DNA of 64,000 bases from Actinomycetota bacterium (lineage in GTDB: Bacteria; Actinomycetota; Nitriliruptoria; Nitriliruptorales; Nitriliruptoraceae). The DNA is taken from NCBI GenBank assembly GCA_019347575.1, contig JAHWKY010000006.1:62001-126000 (forward strand), read 5' to 3'. Numbering within the stretch: the stretch's first letter is position 1; each line of letters begins with the position of its first letter. Below the pieces are notes generated by a model. That model was not told where the DNA came from. It made no database searches and worked only from the letters and a program-made list of their open reading frames with translations. Position numbers and translations under genes: made by a program. This document shows positions 1-7,995 of this stretch, in pieces.

Positions 1-1289
1 ACCTCCGCGGAGCGACGGTTGAGCACGGACAGCTCGGCCAGCAGCCGGCCGGCGGACGCACCGCCAGCGAGCGGAACGGGCGCGTCGGGATCCATCCCCT
101 CGAGCAGCGCCTGGGCCTGACGCCATGCCCTGCCCGCGCCGGCCAGGTCGCCGACGTGGAGTGCGGCGCGGCCGAACGCGACCTGCGCCACGACCAGGTC
201 CGGCTGCAGGTACAGGGCGCTCCTCGCCGCCCGTACCGCTTCCTCCCAACGCCCTTCGGCGAGCAGCGTGGTGGCCCGCACGTACTCGGCCTCCGGCCTC
301 GGAACCTCGCTCACGGGAACCGACGCCGCCTGCGGCCGCGCAGCACGGTCAGCAGCGTGAGGGTCGCCTCGCCGCCGGACGCGCGACGCTGCCGCCGTGG
401 CGGACCGGCCGCCGGTCAGGCTGGTGTTCCGGGTGCCGGTTCCCCCCGGGACGGTCGTCGACGTGGTGGGTACGCGGCGGTACACCACCCCGTGCTCGGT
501 CACGACAGCTTCCAGCCCAGCCTGCGACGACAGGTGTGGGTCCGAGGACGCCGTCATCAACCAGCCATCGGGCGCGAGCGCCCCGACGAGGCGTCGGACC
601 ACCGCGGCGATCGCCTCGGGCGTGAGGTAGATCAGCACGTTGCGGCAGAGGATCACGTCGAAACCCACACCGGACGAGGGGACCGGGTACGGGTCGGCGA
701 CGAGGTTGAGCACCTCGAAGGTCACCCGCTGCGCGAACCGTCGCTCAAGCTGGAGGTGGTCCCCTTCGGCACGGAAGTAGGCACGACGACGCGCGTCGCT
801 GACCCCTCGCATCGACCACGGGCGGTAGCTGGCGTCACGTGCCCGTTGCAGGGCTGCGGCGGAGATGTCGGTCCCCCGCACATCGGCACGATCGGCCAAG
901 CCCAGCTCCTCGAGCAGGATCGCGACGGAGTACGCCTCCTCGCCGCTGGAGCAACCTGCCGACCAGATCTGTAGCCGGTGGGATGCGGAACGGTCGCGCA
1001 GGAGCTCGGGAAGCATCCGGCGGCGCAGCAGTTCGAACTGGCGGGGCTCACGGAAGAAGTGCGACTCAGCCACCGTGACCCGGCGGACCAGATCCTGGAA
1101 GCTCGCGGCGTCCCTCTCGAGGAGGTGGCGGTAAGCCGTACCGGCGACCCCGGCCGCGCCCATCGCCTCCTCGATCGCAGCTGCGGTCCGGTAGGACCGC
1201 TCGTCGAGCGTGCGCAAGCCGGCGACCTCCGCGAGCAACCGCGCCGCATCCACCGTGCCACGTGTAGGCGGACGTGGAGATGCGCTCAC
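1..1289 (-). CDS. cheR: CheR-type methyltransferase with C-terminal TPR-like region (partial)
   Basis: This is an S-adenosylmethionine-dependent methyltransferase of the CheR family, which methylates glutamates on chemoreceptors. An N-terminal helical region is followed by the SAM-binding fold, with WSAGCSSGEEAYS (motif I), GTDIS and the family hallmark FDVILCRNVLIYL. After a low-complexity linker, the last ~100 visible residues are Ala/Leu/Arg-rich helices resembling a TPR repeat, as in CheR-TPR proteins of alternative chemosensory systems. The gene runs off the left edge, so its C-terminus is not seen. The GTG start at 1289 overlaps the stop of the upstream cheW gene (GTGA), so the two are probably translationally coupled. 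No receptor or CheA is visible; they may lie to the left. Confidence 0.9.
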   Translation of the reverse strand, partial: MSASPRPPTRGTVDAARLLAEVAGLRTLDERSYRTAAAIEEAMGAAGVAGTAYRHLLERDAASFQDLVRRVTVAESHFFREPRQFELLRRRMLPELLRDRSASHRLQIWSAGCSSGEEAYSVAILLEELGLADRADVRGTDISAAALQRARDASYRPWSMRGVSDARRRAYFRAEGDHLQLERRFAQRVTFEVLNLVADPYPVPSSGVGFDVILCRNVLIYLTPEAIAAVVRRLVGALAPDGWLMTASSDPHLSSQAGLEAVVTEHGVVYRRVPTTSTTVPGGTGTRNTSLTGGRSATAAASRVRRRGDPHAADRAARPQAASVPVSEVPRPEAEYVRATTLLAEGRWEEAVRAARSALYLQPDLVVAQVAFGRAALHVGDLAGAGRAWRQAQALLEGMDPDAPVPLAGGASAGRLLAELSVLNRRSAE

Positions 1290-1801
1290 GGGCCGGCCGA
1301 GTCAGCCAGCGCCGCATCCAGCCGGTCCTCCTCCTCCAGGGCCAGGAACGTCGCCAGGTCGTGCAGGACGATCAGGCCCTCGTCGTCGTGGGCCACGCCC
1401 TCGACGTGGATCACGCCGGGGAACCGCGAGGCGGCCCGGTCGATGCGATCCTGGGGTACCTCGGTCAGCCCGAGGACCGCGTCGACGCGTAGCGCGACCG
1501 TCCTGGCCCCCGCACGGGCGATCACGAGATGATCGGCGGGATCGACCGGCTTCGGAGCGAGGCCGAACCGGTCCCGAACGTCGAGGACCGGTACGAGCCG
1601 GCCCCGGAGATCGAACACCCCCTCGACGATGCGAGGCGCGCCGGGCAGCGCTACCAGCTGCACCATGCGCTGTACCTCGATGACGTCCTCGGCCGCGAGC
1701 GCGTAGCGCTGCCCGTGGAGGCCGAACACCACCAGTCGGGGCGTCGGGCCCCGCCGCGAGGAAGCTGCTGGCTCGGAACGTGCCTGTTCGCGAAGTTGCA
1801 C
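1286..1801 (-). CDS. cheW: CheW-like coupling protein
   Basis: A 171-residue protein with a single CheW domain, which normally bridges chemoreceptors and the kinase CheA. After a ~20-residue basic leader the domain begins with RLVVFGLHGQRYALAAEDV. It continues with GVFDLRGRLVPVLDVRDRFG, the conserved CheW strand pair, and ends with an acidic helical tail. The start is a GTG at 1801. It is first in a leftward operon with cheR, which it overlaps by 4 bases. Because the partner is a CheR with a TPR-like tail, this may be a non-flagellar chemosensory pathway (inference); the c-di-GMP and biofilm-type genes next door are consistent with that. Confidence 0.92.
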   Translation of the reverse strand: MQLREQARSEPAASSRRGPTPRLVVFGLHGQRYALAAEDVIEVQRMVQLVALPGAPRIVEGVFDLRGRLVPVLDVRDRFGLAPKPVDPADHLVIARAGARTVALRVDAVLGLTEVPQDRIDRAASRFPGVIHVEGVAHDDEGLIVLHDLATFLALEEEDRLDAALADSAGP

Positions 1802-2014
1802 CTGCGCCCCACTCCGCCGATGGTGCCGCCTTCACTAGGTGCACCCTACATCTACGGTTGTCGTGACGCGACAAAGGTCATGCCGTGACGTGCCACCATC
1901 TGTGACTATACCCCCACGCATTGTTCCACGCCGGGTGAGGCGTCCGGCCGTTCGACAGGGGTGGCGGGAGAACGCGGTTCGCCGTGCTCCGTCGGAGGCA
2001 CCGCCGGGGCCGCT

Positions 2015-2584
2015 TCACCCCCACAGCGTCGTGATGACGTGCTGGACGAGGTCCAGCAGGTCGGCGTCCGTGTCGCGGAGGATCCATTCGTCGATCGCGC
2101 AGCCCACCAGCGCGACGGCCGCGGTGGCAGCGATCCGTTCGTCGAAGGTGGGCGATCCGCGACCGTCGAGGTCCGCCAGGCCCTCAGCGAGCTCGGTCGC
2201 CCAGCGTTGTCGCCAAACGGCAGCCCGATCGTGGAGTTGCGGCCGTCTGACCTGGCGGACCGCGATGCTGGCCCGGCCGACCGTGACTTCGTCCCGCAGG
2301 TGCTCGGCCAACAGCCGTAGCAGCCCGCGGGGATCCGGCCGGCGGATCCCTTCGGTTCGCAGGCGCTCGATCAGCAGCCTGAGCAGCAGCGAACCGGGTT
2401 CGGCCAGGAGAGCGTCTTTGGTGGGGAAGTAGCGGAAGAACGTGCGGGCCGACACCATCGCGGCGTCGGCGATCATCTCGACCGTGGTGGCGTCGTAGCC
2501 GTGCTCGTCGAACAGACGGAAGGCGGCGTCGATCAACCGTTGGCGGGTGTGTTCCTTCTTGCGCTCTCGGAAACCCACATCCAT
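2015..2584 (-). CDS. TetR family transcriptional regulator
   Basis: A 189-residue regulator. The N-terminal helix-turn-helix is typical of TetR: RQRLIDAAFRLFDEHGYDAT, then VEMIADAAMVSARTFFRYFPTKDALL (read here in two pieces). The remaining ~130 residues form the variable ligand-binding helical domain. It is monocistronic, leftward, and starts at ATG 2584. Its ligand and targets cannot be told from sequence. It is not next to the acyl-CoA genes, and its own promoter lacks the CCTGAC-N6-GTCAGG palindrome found in front of those genes, so there is no evidence that it is their regulator. Confidence 0.93.
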   Translation of the reverse strand: MDVGFRERKKEHTRQRLIDAAFRLFDEHGYDATTVEMIADAAMVSARTFFRYFPTKDALLAEPGSLLLRLLIERLRTEGIRRPDPRGLLRLLAEHLRDEVTVGRASIAVRQVRRPQLHDRAAVWRQRWATELAEGLADLDGRGSPTFDERIAATAAVALVGCAIDEWILRDTDADLLDLVQHVITTLWG

Positions 2585-2876
2585 GCCCCTGACGGTCGCG
2601 ATCGTCCTGACCGGGCTCGCGCACCCGTGACCGCCTCCCCCGCCTGAGAGGCATGCGGCATCAGCTTACGCCGACGACGTGTAGCCGATGGCCGAAACGG
2701 AAGAACCGGGCGTCTGTGAGCCGCCAGCGCACGTTCCGTGCGACGTAGCTGGGCAAGTTGACCTACCAGGATGGGACGACGCCCCCATCCGGCTGCGGAC
2801 GTCGCGCACCGACAACATCATCGAACCGGCTTCTGCAAGCGTGAGTTGCAACGCCTCTTCCGTGGAAGGACGTCCT

Positions 2877-3710
2877 GTGGTCACCACCAGCCTTCGAAGC
2901 CTGCGCGGCCCCGGCTCGCTCAGCAGGTACCAGCGACCCGACACGCACCGACGTTCTCGTCTCGTTCCGCGCCGCCCCGACATCGTGGTGGTGAGCGGGG
3001 ATCCGGACGGCGCAGCGGCTCTGCGGACGTCGCTGACGCTCGGGGGTGCCGTGGTCGGCATCGCGCCGACCGGCCCCGAGGTCGCCGCGGAGATCATCCG
3101 CCTCGCTCCTGACGTGGTGGTCCTGGACGTCCCCACGGACGATGTCCGTGCCTGGGAGGTCCCCCTGGCGCTCGAGCGCGCCGGCGGCAGCGACATCCCC
3201 GTCGTTGTCGTGGCGCCCCGGCCGTGGGGAGACGAGGTCGGGCGCTGCCTGTTGGCCGGCGCCTACACCGTGCTCCTGCCCGAGGACGCAGCCCGGCCGG
3301 CCGAGTTGATCGCCCGCGCCGCAGGGGACGTGCCCGCGGACCCGGTCGTCGCGGCACATCGGCTCGCTGCCCTACGCAAGCTCGCAGACGCCGGCACCGA
3401 GCGGTCGGCGGATGCCATCAGCGTGCGCGTGACCCGCCTCGAACGCCCCGCCCGGCCCGCGACGAGACGGGATGGTGACCACCTGACCCTTCTGAGCAGT
3501 GCACAACGGCGAGTGGTGGAGGGCATGGTCCGGGGCCGTAGCGCCTCCGAGATCGCCGGCGCCGCCGGGATCAGTCGGCAGGCGGTCTACGGAGCGCAGC
3601 GGCGGCTGGCTCGCCGGCTCGGCGTCACCACGCAGCAGCTAGCCGACGAGGTTCGCCAACGGTTCGGGATGTCACGGACGAGAGGACAGCGCCGACACCT
3701 CCCAGTATGA
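2877..3710 (+). CDS. Receiver-like / HTH response regulator
   Basis: A 277-residue two-domain regulator. Residues ~28-140 look like a receiver: PDIVVVSGDPD supplies an acidic pocket and VVVLDVPTDD carries the Asp at the phospho-acceptor position. The conserved Lys near the end of the domain appears replaced (YTVLLPEDA), so phosphotransfer chemistry may be altered. The C-terminus has a LuxR/sigma-4-like helix-turn-helix (LSSAQRRVVEGMVRGRSASE, then IAGAAGISRQAVYGAQRRLA). GTG 2877 is chosen because GGAAGGA lies 7 bases upstream. An in-frame ATG exists at 2688, but the extra 63 residues look non-coding. It precedes the kinase and EAL genes but is separated from them by ~118 bases. Confidence 0.75.
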   Translation: MVTTSLRSLRGPGSLSRYQRPDTHRRSRLVPRRPDIVVVSGDPDGAAALRTSLTLGGAVVGIAPTGPEVAAEIIRLAPDVVVLDVPTDDVRAWEVPLALERAGGSDIPVVVVAPRPWGDEVGRCLLAGAYTVLLPEDAARPAELIARAAGDVPADPVVAAHRLAALRKLADAGTERSADAISVRVTRLERPARPATRRDGDHLTLLSSAQRRVVEGMVRGRSASEIAGAAGISRQAVYGAQRRLARRLGVTTQQLADEVRQRFGMSRTRGQRRHLPV

Positions 3711-3828
3711 ACGTACAGAGGACGCGCGACACAAAGGTGAGGGTGGGGCCGTAGCATCCGCTGGCATGTCGGAGAAGGGCGCTAACGTCGAGAGGTCGAG
3801 GCGTCCACCTCCCAGGGGTCCCAGATCG

Positions 3829-4983
3829 ATGGCGTCGGTTCTGATCGTCGACGACAGCGCTACGAACCGTGCCGTGCTCGCCGAGGCGCTGGCTGACGCT
3901 CACCGCGTCTTCGAGGCGTCCAACGGTGCGGAAGGGATCGGACTCGCACGTGTCGAACGGCCGGACGTGGTAATCACCGACGTGCTGATGCCCAAGGTCG
4001 ACGGCTACCAGCTGTTACGTGACCTGCGTGGGGATCCGCACACCTCATCCGTGCCCGTGATCGTCCACACCTCGGCCTACGAGGACGATGAGGTCCTCCG
4101 GATCGTCGGCCACGACCCTCACACCTTCGTGCTGCCGAAGCCCAGCACGAGCCACGCGATCGTCGCTGCCGTGGCCACCGGCCTCGCGGCGGCCCAGCAT
4201 CCCCGACGGGACCCCGGTGGGACGTGGAACGGTGAGACGGACGCCGGGAGGGACCAACTGTCGGCGCTCAACACCCAGCTTCTCGCCAAGGTCCGTGCGT
4301 TACAGCTGGCTGATCGCGAACGCGAGCGGCTCCTCGCGCAGCTCGTGCACGCACAGGAGGAAGAGCGCGAACGCATCGCCGCGGACATCCACGACGACTC
4401 GATACAGGTGCTGACCGCGGCCTCCATGCGTCTGGAACTGCTGGGCCGAGCGTTGAAGGACCCCGCATCGCTCGAACAACACGCGAAGCTGCGTGAGACC
4501 GTGACGTCGGCGATCGCGCGTCTGCGTCGGCTGCTGTTCCAGCTGCGTCCGCCGGAACTCGATCGAGAGGGGCTCGCGCGGGCCCTGGAGGTTTACCTCG
4601 AGCACACCGCCGACGAGGTCGGGTACCGCTACGAAGTCCACGATCGCACCGAACGCCAGCCTGCACCGGCCGTTCGGGTGCTGCTCTACCGCATCGCCCA
4701 GGAAGCGCTCGTCAACGTCGCCAAGCACGCACGAGCCTCGTCCGTCCAGGTCCTGCTGGACGAGGATGAGGACGGTTACGTCATGCGCGTCGTAGACGAT
4801 GGGGCGGGTTTCGTGCCCGACGAGGTCGTGACCGCGCCGCCCGTTCACCTGGGGCTCAGTTCCATGCGCCAGCGAGCCGAACTGGCCGGCGGTCGCTGCC
4901 GGATCGACAGCTCCCCAGGCCGAGGTACCCATGTGGAGGTGCGGATCCCACGTCGTGATGTGACCGCAGACACCACCAAGTGA
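3829..4983 (+). CDS. Hybrid receiver-histidine kinase (HisKA_3 type)
   Basis: A soluble 384-residue signalling protein. An N-terminal receiver (residues 1-120; Asp51 in VVITDVLMPKVDG, Lys104 in VLPKP) is followed by a coiled-coil linker. Next comes a NarX/DegS-type dimerisation domain with the phosphorylated histidine in ERIAADIHDDSIQVL (~His188). The C-terminal HATPase has ALVNVAKHA (N box) and VVDDGAGF (G1). It has no transmembrane segment, so its input is likely phosphorylation of its own receiver. ATG 3829 follows AGGGG; an in-frame ATG at 3766 would add 21 residues. The stop overlaps the GTG start of the next gene (GTGA), so kinase and receiver-EAL protein form an operon and probably a phosphorelay. 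Confidence 0.93.
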   Translation: MASVLIVDDSATNRAVLAEALADAHRVFEASNGAEGIGLARVERPDVVITDVLMPKVDGYQLLRDLRGDPHTSSVPVIVHTSAYEDDEVLRIVGHDPHTFVLPKPSTSHAIVAAVATGLAAAQHPRRDPGGTWNGETDAGRDQLSALNTQLLAKVRALQLADRERERLLAQLVHAQEEERERIAADIHDDSIQVLTAASMRLELLGRALKDPASLEQHAKLRETVTSAIARLRRLLFQLRPPELDREGLARALEVYLEHTADEVGYRYEVHDRTERQPAPAVRVLLYRIAQEALVNVAKHARASSVQVLLDEDEDGYVMRVVDDGAGFVPDEVVTAPPVHLGLSSMRQRAELAGGRCRIDSSPGRGTHVEVRIPRRDVTADTTK

Positions 4984-6170
4984 ACAACGTGGAGAGCCTG
5001 CGGGTGGTGATCGCCGATGATGACCTCGTCCTGCGCGAGGCGCTGACCGAGGTGATCACCGCCTCGGGCCTCGAGGTCGTGGCGGGCGCGGCCGACGCCG
5101 AGAGCGCGATCGCCATGGCCCGCGAGCACCAGCCCGACCTCGTGCTGCTCGATGTGAAGATGCCGCACGGGGGCGGTCCGCGGGCAGCGCAGGAGATCGC
5201 CCGTGAATGTCCCGCGACACGGGTGGTCGCGCTGTCGGCCTACGACGATCGCGGCGCCATCCTCGAGATGCTGCACGCCGGCGCGATGAGCTACCTGATC
5301 AAGGGCGTGTCCACCAACCGCGAGATCATCGACACCCTCCGGCGAACCGCCGCCGGCGAGATCTCGCTACCCGCCTCGGTCGGCGAGAAGGTGTTGCACG
5401 AGCTCGGTGAGCACCTCGACCGCACCCACAGCGAAGAGCGACGTCGCCAGAGCATCGACGCACGCGTGCGAAGGGTGATCGCGGCCGGACAGGTCGACAT
5501 CTTGTTCCAACCGATCCGTCAACTGGCCACCGGCAGCGTGGCGGGGTACGAAGCACTTGCGCGCTTCGATGCGGGATCAACCCGCGGGCCTCGAGCGTGG
5601 CTCGACGACGCTCGGAGCGTGGACGCGCTGCTGGAGCTCGAACTGCTGGCGGTACGCGCGGCACTGGCCCACGTCGCGGAACTTCCGGCGGGGACCTACC
5701 TCGCCGTCAACGTCTCGCCGGCCACCGCCACGGACGAGGGACTGCAAGACCTCGTCCTGTCGGCCGCGCCCTCCGCCACGGTGCTCGAGATCACCGAACA
5801 CGCCCCCGTAGACGATTACGAGGGGTTCCACCGCGCCGTGGAGCCCTTGCGGTCCGCCGGCGTCCGGCTCGCGATCGATGACACCGGTGCCGGGATGGCC
5901 AGTCTGCGCCACCTGCTGTCGCTGGCACCGGATGTGATCAAGCTCGATGTCTCGCTGACCCGGGGCATCGACAGCGATCGCAGCCGACGCGCTCTGGCCC
6001 GCGCACTCATCTCGTTCGCGGACGACACCGGTAGCCAGATCGTCGCCGAGGGTGTCGAGACCGATCAGGAGCTGCACGCGCTGGTCGACCTGGGCGTCAC
6101 CTACGGACAGGGTTACTTCCTGGGGGTGCCGCGGGCATCGCTGCAAGCCGGAACGCCGCAAGGCGCGTGA
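4980..6170 (+). CDS. Receiver-EAL protein, predicted c-di-GMP phosphodiesterase
   Basis: A 396-residue response regulator whose output hydrolyses cyclic di-GMP to pGpG. The receiver occupies residues 1-125 (DDD acidic pocket, Asp58 in LVLLDVKMP, Lys108 in YLIKG). The EAL domain spans ~165-390. The signature catalytic residues checked are present: GYEALAR (Glu191), LAVNVSP (Asn), EITEHA (Glu), AIDDTGAG (Asp pair), IKLDVSL (Lys), VAEGVET (Glu) and GQGYFLG (Gln). It is therefore predicted to be active. It is translationally coupled to the upstream kinase. The TasA-like gene 228 bases downstream and the c-di-GMP riboswitch at ~29.8 kb suggest an envelope or matrix role (inference). Confidence 0.95.
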   Translation: MNNVESLRVVIADDDLVLREALTEVITASGLEVVAGAADAESAIAMAREHQPDLVLLDVKMPHGGGPRAAQEIARECPATRVVALSAYDDRGAILEMLHAGAMSYLIKGVSTNREIIDTLRRTAAGEISLPASVGEKVLHELGEHLDRTHSEERRRQSIDARVRRVIAAGQVDILFQPIRQLATGSVAGYEALARFDAGSTRGPRAWLDDARSVDALLELELLAVRAALAHVAELPAGTYLAVNVSPATATDEGLQDLVLSAAPSATVLEITEHAPVDDYEGFHRAVEPLRSAGVRLAIDDTGAGMASLRHLLSLAPDVIKLDVSLTRGIDSDRSRRALARALISFADDTGSQIVAEGVETDQELHALVDLGVTYGQGYFLGVPRASLQAGTPQGA

Positions 6171-6176
6171 CCTGGG

Positions 6177-6199
6177 GTCCGATCGGCGATCGGCCGGAC
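6177..6199 (+). terminator. Possible hairpin terminator after the EAL gene
   Basis: Seven bases after the stop, CCGATC-ggc-GATCGG forms a perfect 6-bp stem, nested in an alternative GTCCG/CGGAC pairing. There is no T-run, as is common in GC-rich genomes, so terminator function is only suggested. Confidence 0.4.
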
Positions 6200-6398
6200 G
6201 GGCGGCGCGCATGGTGCATATGACCTACCGCCACAACGGTTCACCCGCCTCACCAGGCGACCCCGCGGGCAGACGATGTCCTTCTCAGATGCTGCGACGA
6301 GCAGCACTGGTCCTGACAACAGGGTCTGTACGAGGATCATCCAACCCGGGTGACGCCACCAGCCGCCGACGCGCGGCGCGAGACTGAGAAGGAACATC

Positions 6399-7016
6399 AT
6401 GAACTCCGCACGCAACCTGTTCAACCGCAAGAGCGGCGGCAACGTCGGCCGTTCCATGTTGGTCGCCTCGCTGTCGGTCGCGGCCATCGCCACTTCCGTC
6501 ACCGGTGCCTACTTCACCGACTCCGACGCCCCCACGGGCAGCGGCTTCACCACCGGCGACGTCAACCTCGCCCTCAGCGCGAGCACGGCGATCGTCGCCA
6601 ACGCCAACATGGCGCCGGGCGACGTCGAGTACGGCACGGTCACCGTCAGCAACAGCGGCAGTCTGGAGCTGCGCTACGCGCTCAAGTCCGTCACGACCGA
6701 GAACGTCCTGGCCGCCCAGCTCGACCTGACGGTCTGGGACGAGAGCGCGGAAGCCGACGTCGGCACCGACTGCTCCACGACCGTGCCCGCCACCACCCTG
6801 TACGCGGCCGCGGACCTCGGTTCGACCACGGGCGTGAAGGTCTTCGGCGACGCCGCGACCGGCGCCCAGGCCGGCGACCGGACCCTGGCTGCCACCGCCA
6901 GCGAGGTGCTGTGCTTCAAGGCGTCGCTGCCTTCCAGCACGGGCAACAGCTTCGAGAGCCTGACCACGACCGCGACGTTCACGTTCGACTCGGAGCAGAC
7001 GGCCAACAACGCCTGA
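6399..7016 (+). CDS. TasA/camelysin-like secreted protein (SipW substrate type)
   Basis: A 205-residue secreted protein. The basic N-terminus and hydrophobic segment (LVASLSVAAIATSVTGAYFT) are followed by TDSD...GFTTGDVNL. This is the arrangement seen in TasA/TapA/camelysin-type proteins processed by SipW: cleavage at a V/A-T-G-A site just before an FTDS sequence. The rest is Thr/Ser/Ala-rich beta-strand sequence with two cysteines (TDCSTT, EVLCFKA). AAGGAAC precedes ATG 6399. The SipW-like peptidase is the next gene, which supports an enzyme-substrate pair. In Bacillus such proteins form matrix fibres; whether this one polymerises is unknown. Confidence 0.85.
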   Translation: MNSARNLFNRKSGGNVGRSMLVASLSVAAIATSVTGAYFTDSDAPTGSGFTTGDVNLALSASTAIVANANMAPGDVEYGTVTVSNSGSLELRYALKSVTTENVLAAQLDLTVWDESAEADVGTDCSTTVPATTLYAAADLGSTTGVKVFGDAATGAQAGDRTLAATASEVLCFKASLPSSTGNSFESLTTTATFTFDSEQTANNA

Positions 7017-7038
7017 TCCGGCTAGCACCAAGTAGGAC

Positions 7039-7076
7039 CCTGCGGGCCGCGCGGTGATCACCGCTCGGCCCGCAGG
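7039..7076 (+). promoter_or_regulatory. Long intergenic hairpin between the TasA-like gene and sipW
   Basis: CCTGCGGGCCG (7039-7049) pairs perfectly with CGGCCCGCAGG (7066-7076). Between them lies the perfect palindrome GCGGTGATCACCGC (7051-7064). The hairpin starts 22 bases after the TasA-like stop. It could be a processing or attenuation site that sets the high substrate : low peptidase ratio. Its 3' arm lies inside the 57-bp tandem repeat. Confidence 0.65.
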
Positions 7077-7182
7077 TCGCCCTGGAGGGGAAACGATGAC
7101 GGCTGTCACCACGTTCACCGCTCGGCCCGCAGGTCGCCCTGGAGGGGAAACGATGACGGCTGTCACCACGTTCACCGCTCGG
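7058..7182 (+). repeat. 57-bp tandem duplication covering the sipW ribosome-binding site and start
   Basis: Two identical 57-bp units (7058-7114 and 7115-7171) are followed by an 11-base partial third copy. Each unit carries TGGAGGGGAAACGATG, a Shine-Dalgarno sequence plus ATG (7096 and 7153). Because 57 is a multiple of three, both starts read in the same frame. Confidence 0.95.
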
Positions 7183-7974
7183 GGGGGCATCATCGGACGG
7201 CCCACCACCACCCCGGCACGTCCCGTGTGCGCCGCCCCGCAGGAGACGACGAGGGACGATCGTCACCAGCTGCTCGCACGGCCAGCACCCGGACGACCGC
7301 TGGGGCTGCGTCTCCTCGGCGGCGCTCTACGCGTCCTCACAACGCTCGCCCTGCTCGTACTGGTCGCGACGTTCACCACGATCGCGGTGATGCCAGCGGT
7401 CGGAGCTCGCGCCATGATCGTGCTCTCCGGGAGCATGGAGCCGGTGCTCTCCGCCGGGGACGCAGCCATCATCCGCGACGTCCCGCCAGAGGATCTCAGG
7501 GTAGGTGACGTCATCACCTACTACGGCATCGGCGAGGACAAGGGGCTCACCACCCACCGGATCATCGACCTGGTGCCCCTCGACGGCGGTCTGCACTTCC
7601 AGACGCAAGGTGACGCCAACCGGACGCCTGACCCCAACCTCGCCCCAGCCAGCAACGTCGTTGGCCGCTACGACGGCGTGATCCCCCACGGCGGGCGCTT
7701 GCTACTGCTCATGAGCCGCCCAGTGGCGAAGATCGTACTCGTGGCCCTCCCCGCCCTGGTGCTCCTCATCGGTGAGCTGCGCACGCTGTCGAAGCTCGTC
7801 ACCTCACGCCTCCGTGACCGCAGCGGCCCCGACCGGCGGCGCGTGGCCTTCGCGGGGCTCACCCTGCTGCTCGTTGCCGCCGTCGCCGTGACCGCGACCG
7901 CGGCCACGATGGCCGTGTTCAGCGACTCGGTGGCCGTCAGTGACAACACCGTCGCGACCGCGACCACGTTCTAG
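7096..7974 (+). CDS. sipW: SipW-like signal peptidase I
   Basis: A membrane signal peptidase of the SipW/archaeal-ER (S26B) type. From the 7096 start (292 aa) there is a cytoplasmic basic stretch, then TM1 (LTTLALLVLVATFTTIAVMP). Next is the catalytic Ser in VLSGSMEP (~Ser113) and the His that replaces Lys in this class (LTTHRIIDL, ~His154). Two C-terminal hydrophobic segments follow. ATG 7096 and ATG 7153 have identical Shine-Dalgarno sequences, so the protein may start at either. The extreme C-terminus (ATAATMAVFSDSVAVSDN) itself resembles a SipW substrate cleavage region. It probably matures the TasA-like protein encoded just upstream. Intergenic hairpin 7039-7076 may tune its expression. 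Confidence 0.9.
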   Translation: MTAVTTFTARPAGRPGGETMTAVTTFTARGGIIGRPTTTPARPVCAAPQETTRDDRHQLLARPAPGRPLGLRLLGGALRVLTTLALLVLVATFTTIAVMPAVGARAMIVLSGSMEPVLSAGDAAIIRDVPPEDLRVGDVITYYGIGEDKGLTTHRIIDLVPLDGGLHFQTQGDANRTPDPNLAPASNVVGRYDGVIPHGGRLLLLMSRPVAKIVLVALPALVLLIGELRTLSKLVTSRLRDRSGPDRRRVAFAGLTLLLVAAVAVTATAATMAVFSDSVAVSDNTVATATTF

Positions 7975-7995
7975 CCAGCGATCGGCGAGGGCGGG

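Noticed and set aside
1865-1900. Possible second c-di-GMP riboswitch near cheW (GACAAAGG)
   Set aside because: Only one short block matches. The GCAAAGC core, tetraloop stem and GGGnUACCG block are missing. The same holds for ACACAAAGG at ~3729.
2015-2584. TetR gene as the regulator of the CCTGAC-N6-GTCAGG sites
   Set aside because: It lies 10 kb from the nearest site and its own promoter has no copy. TetR repressors usually bind their own promoter, so the link is unsupported.
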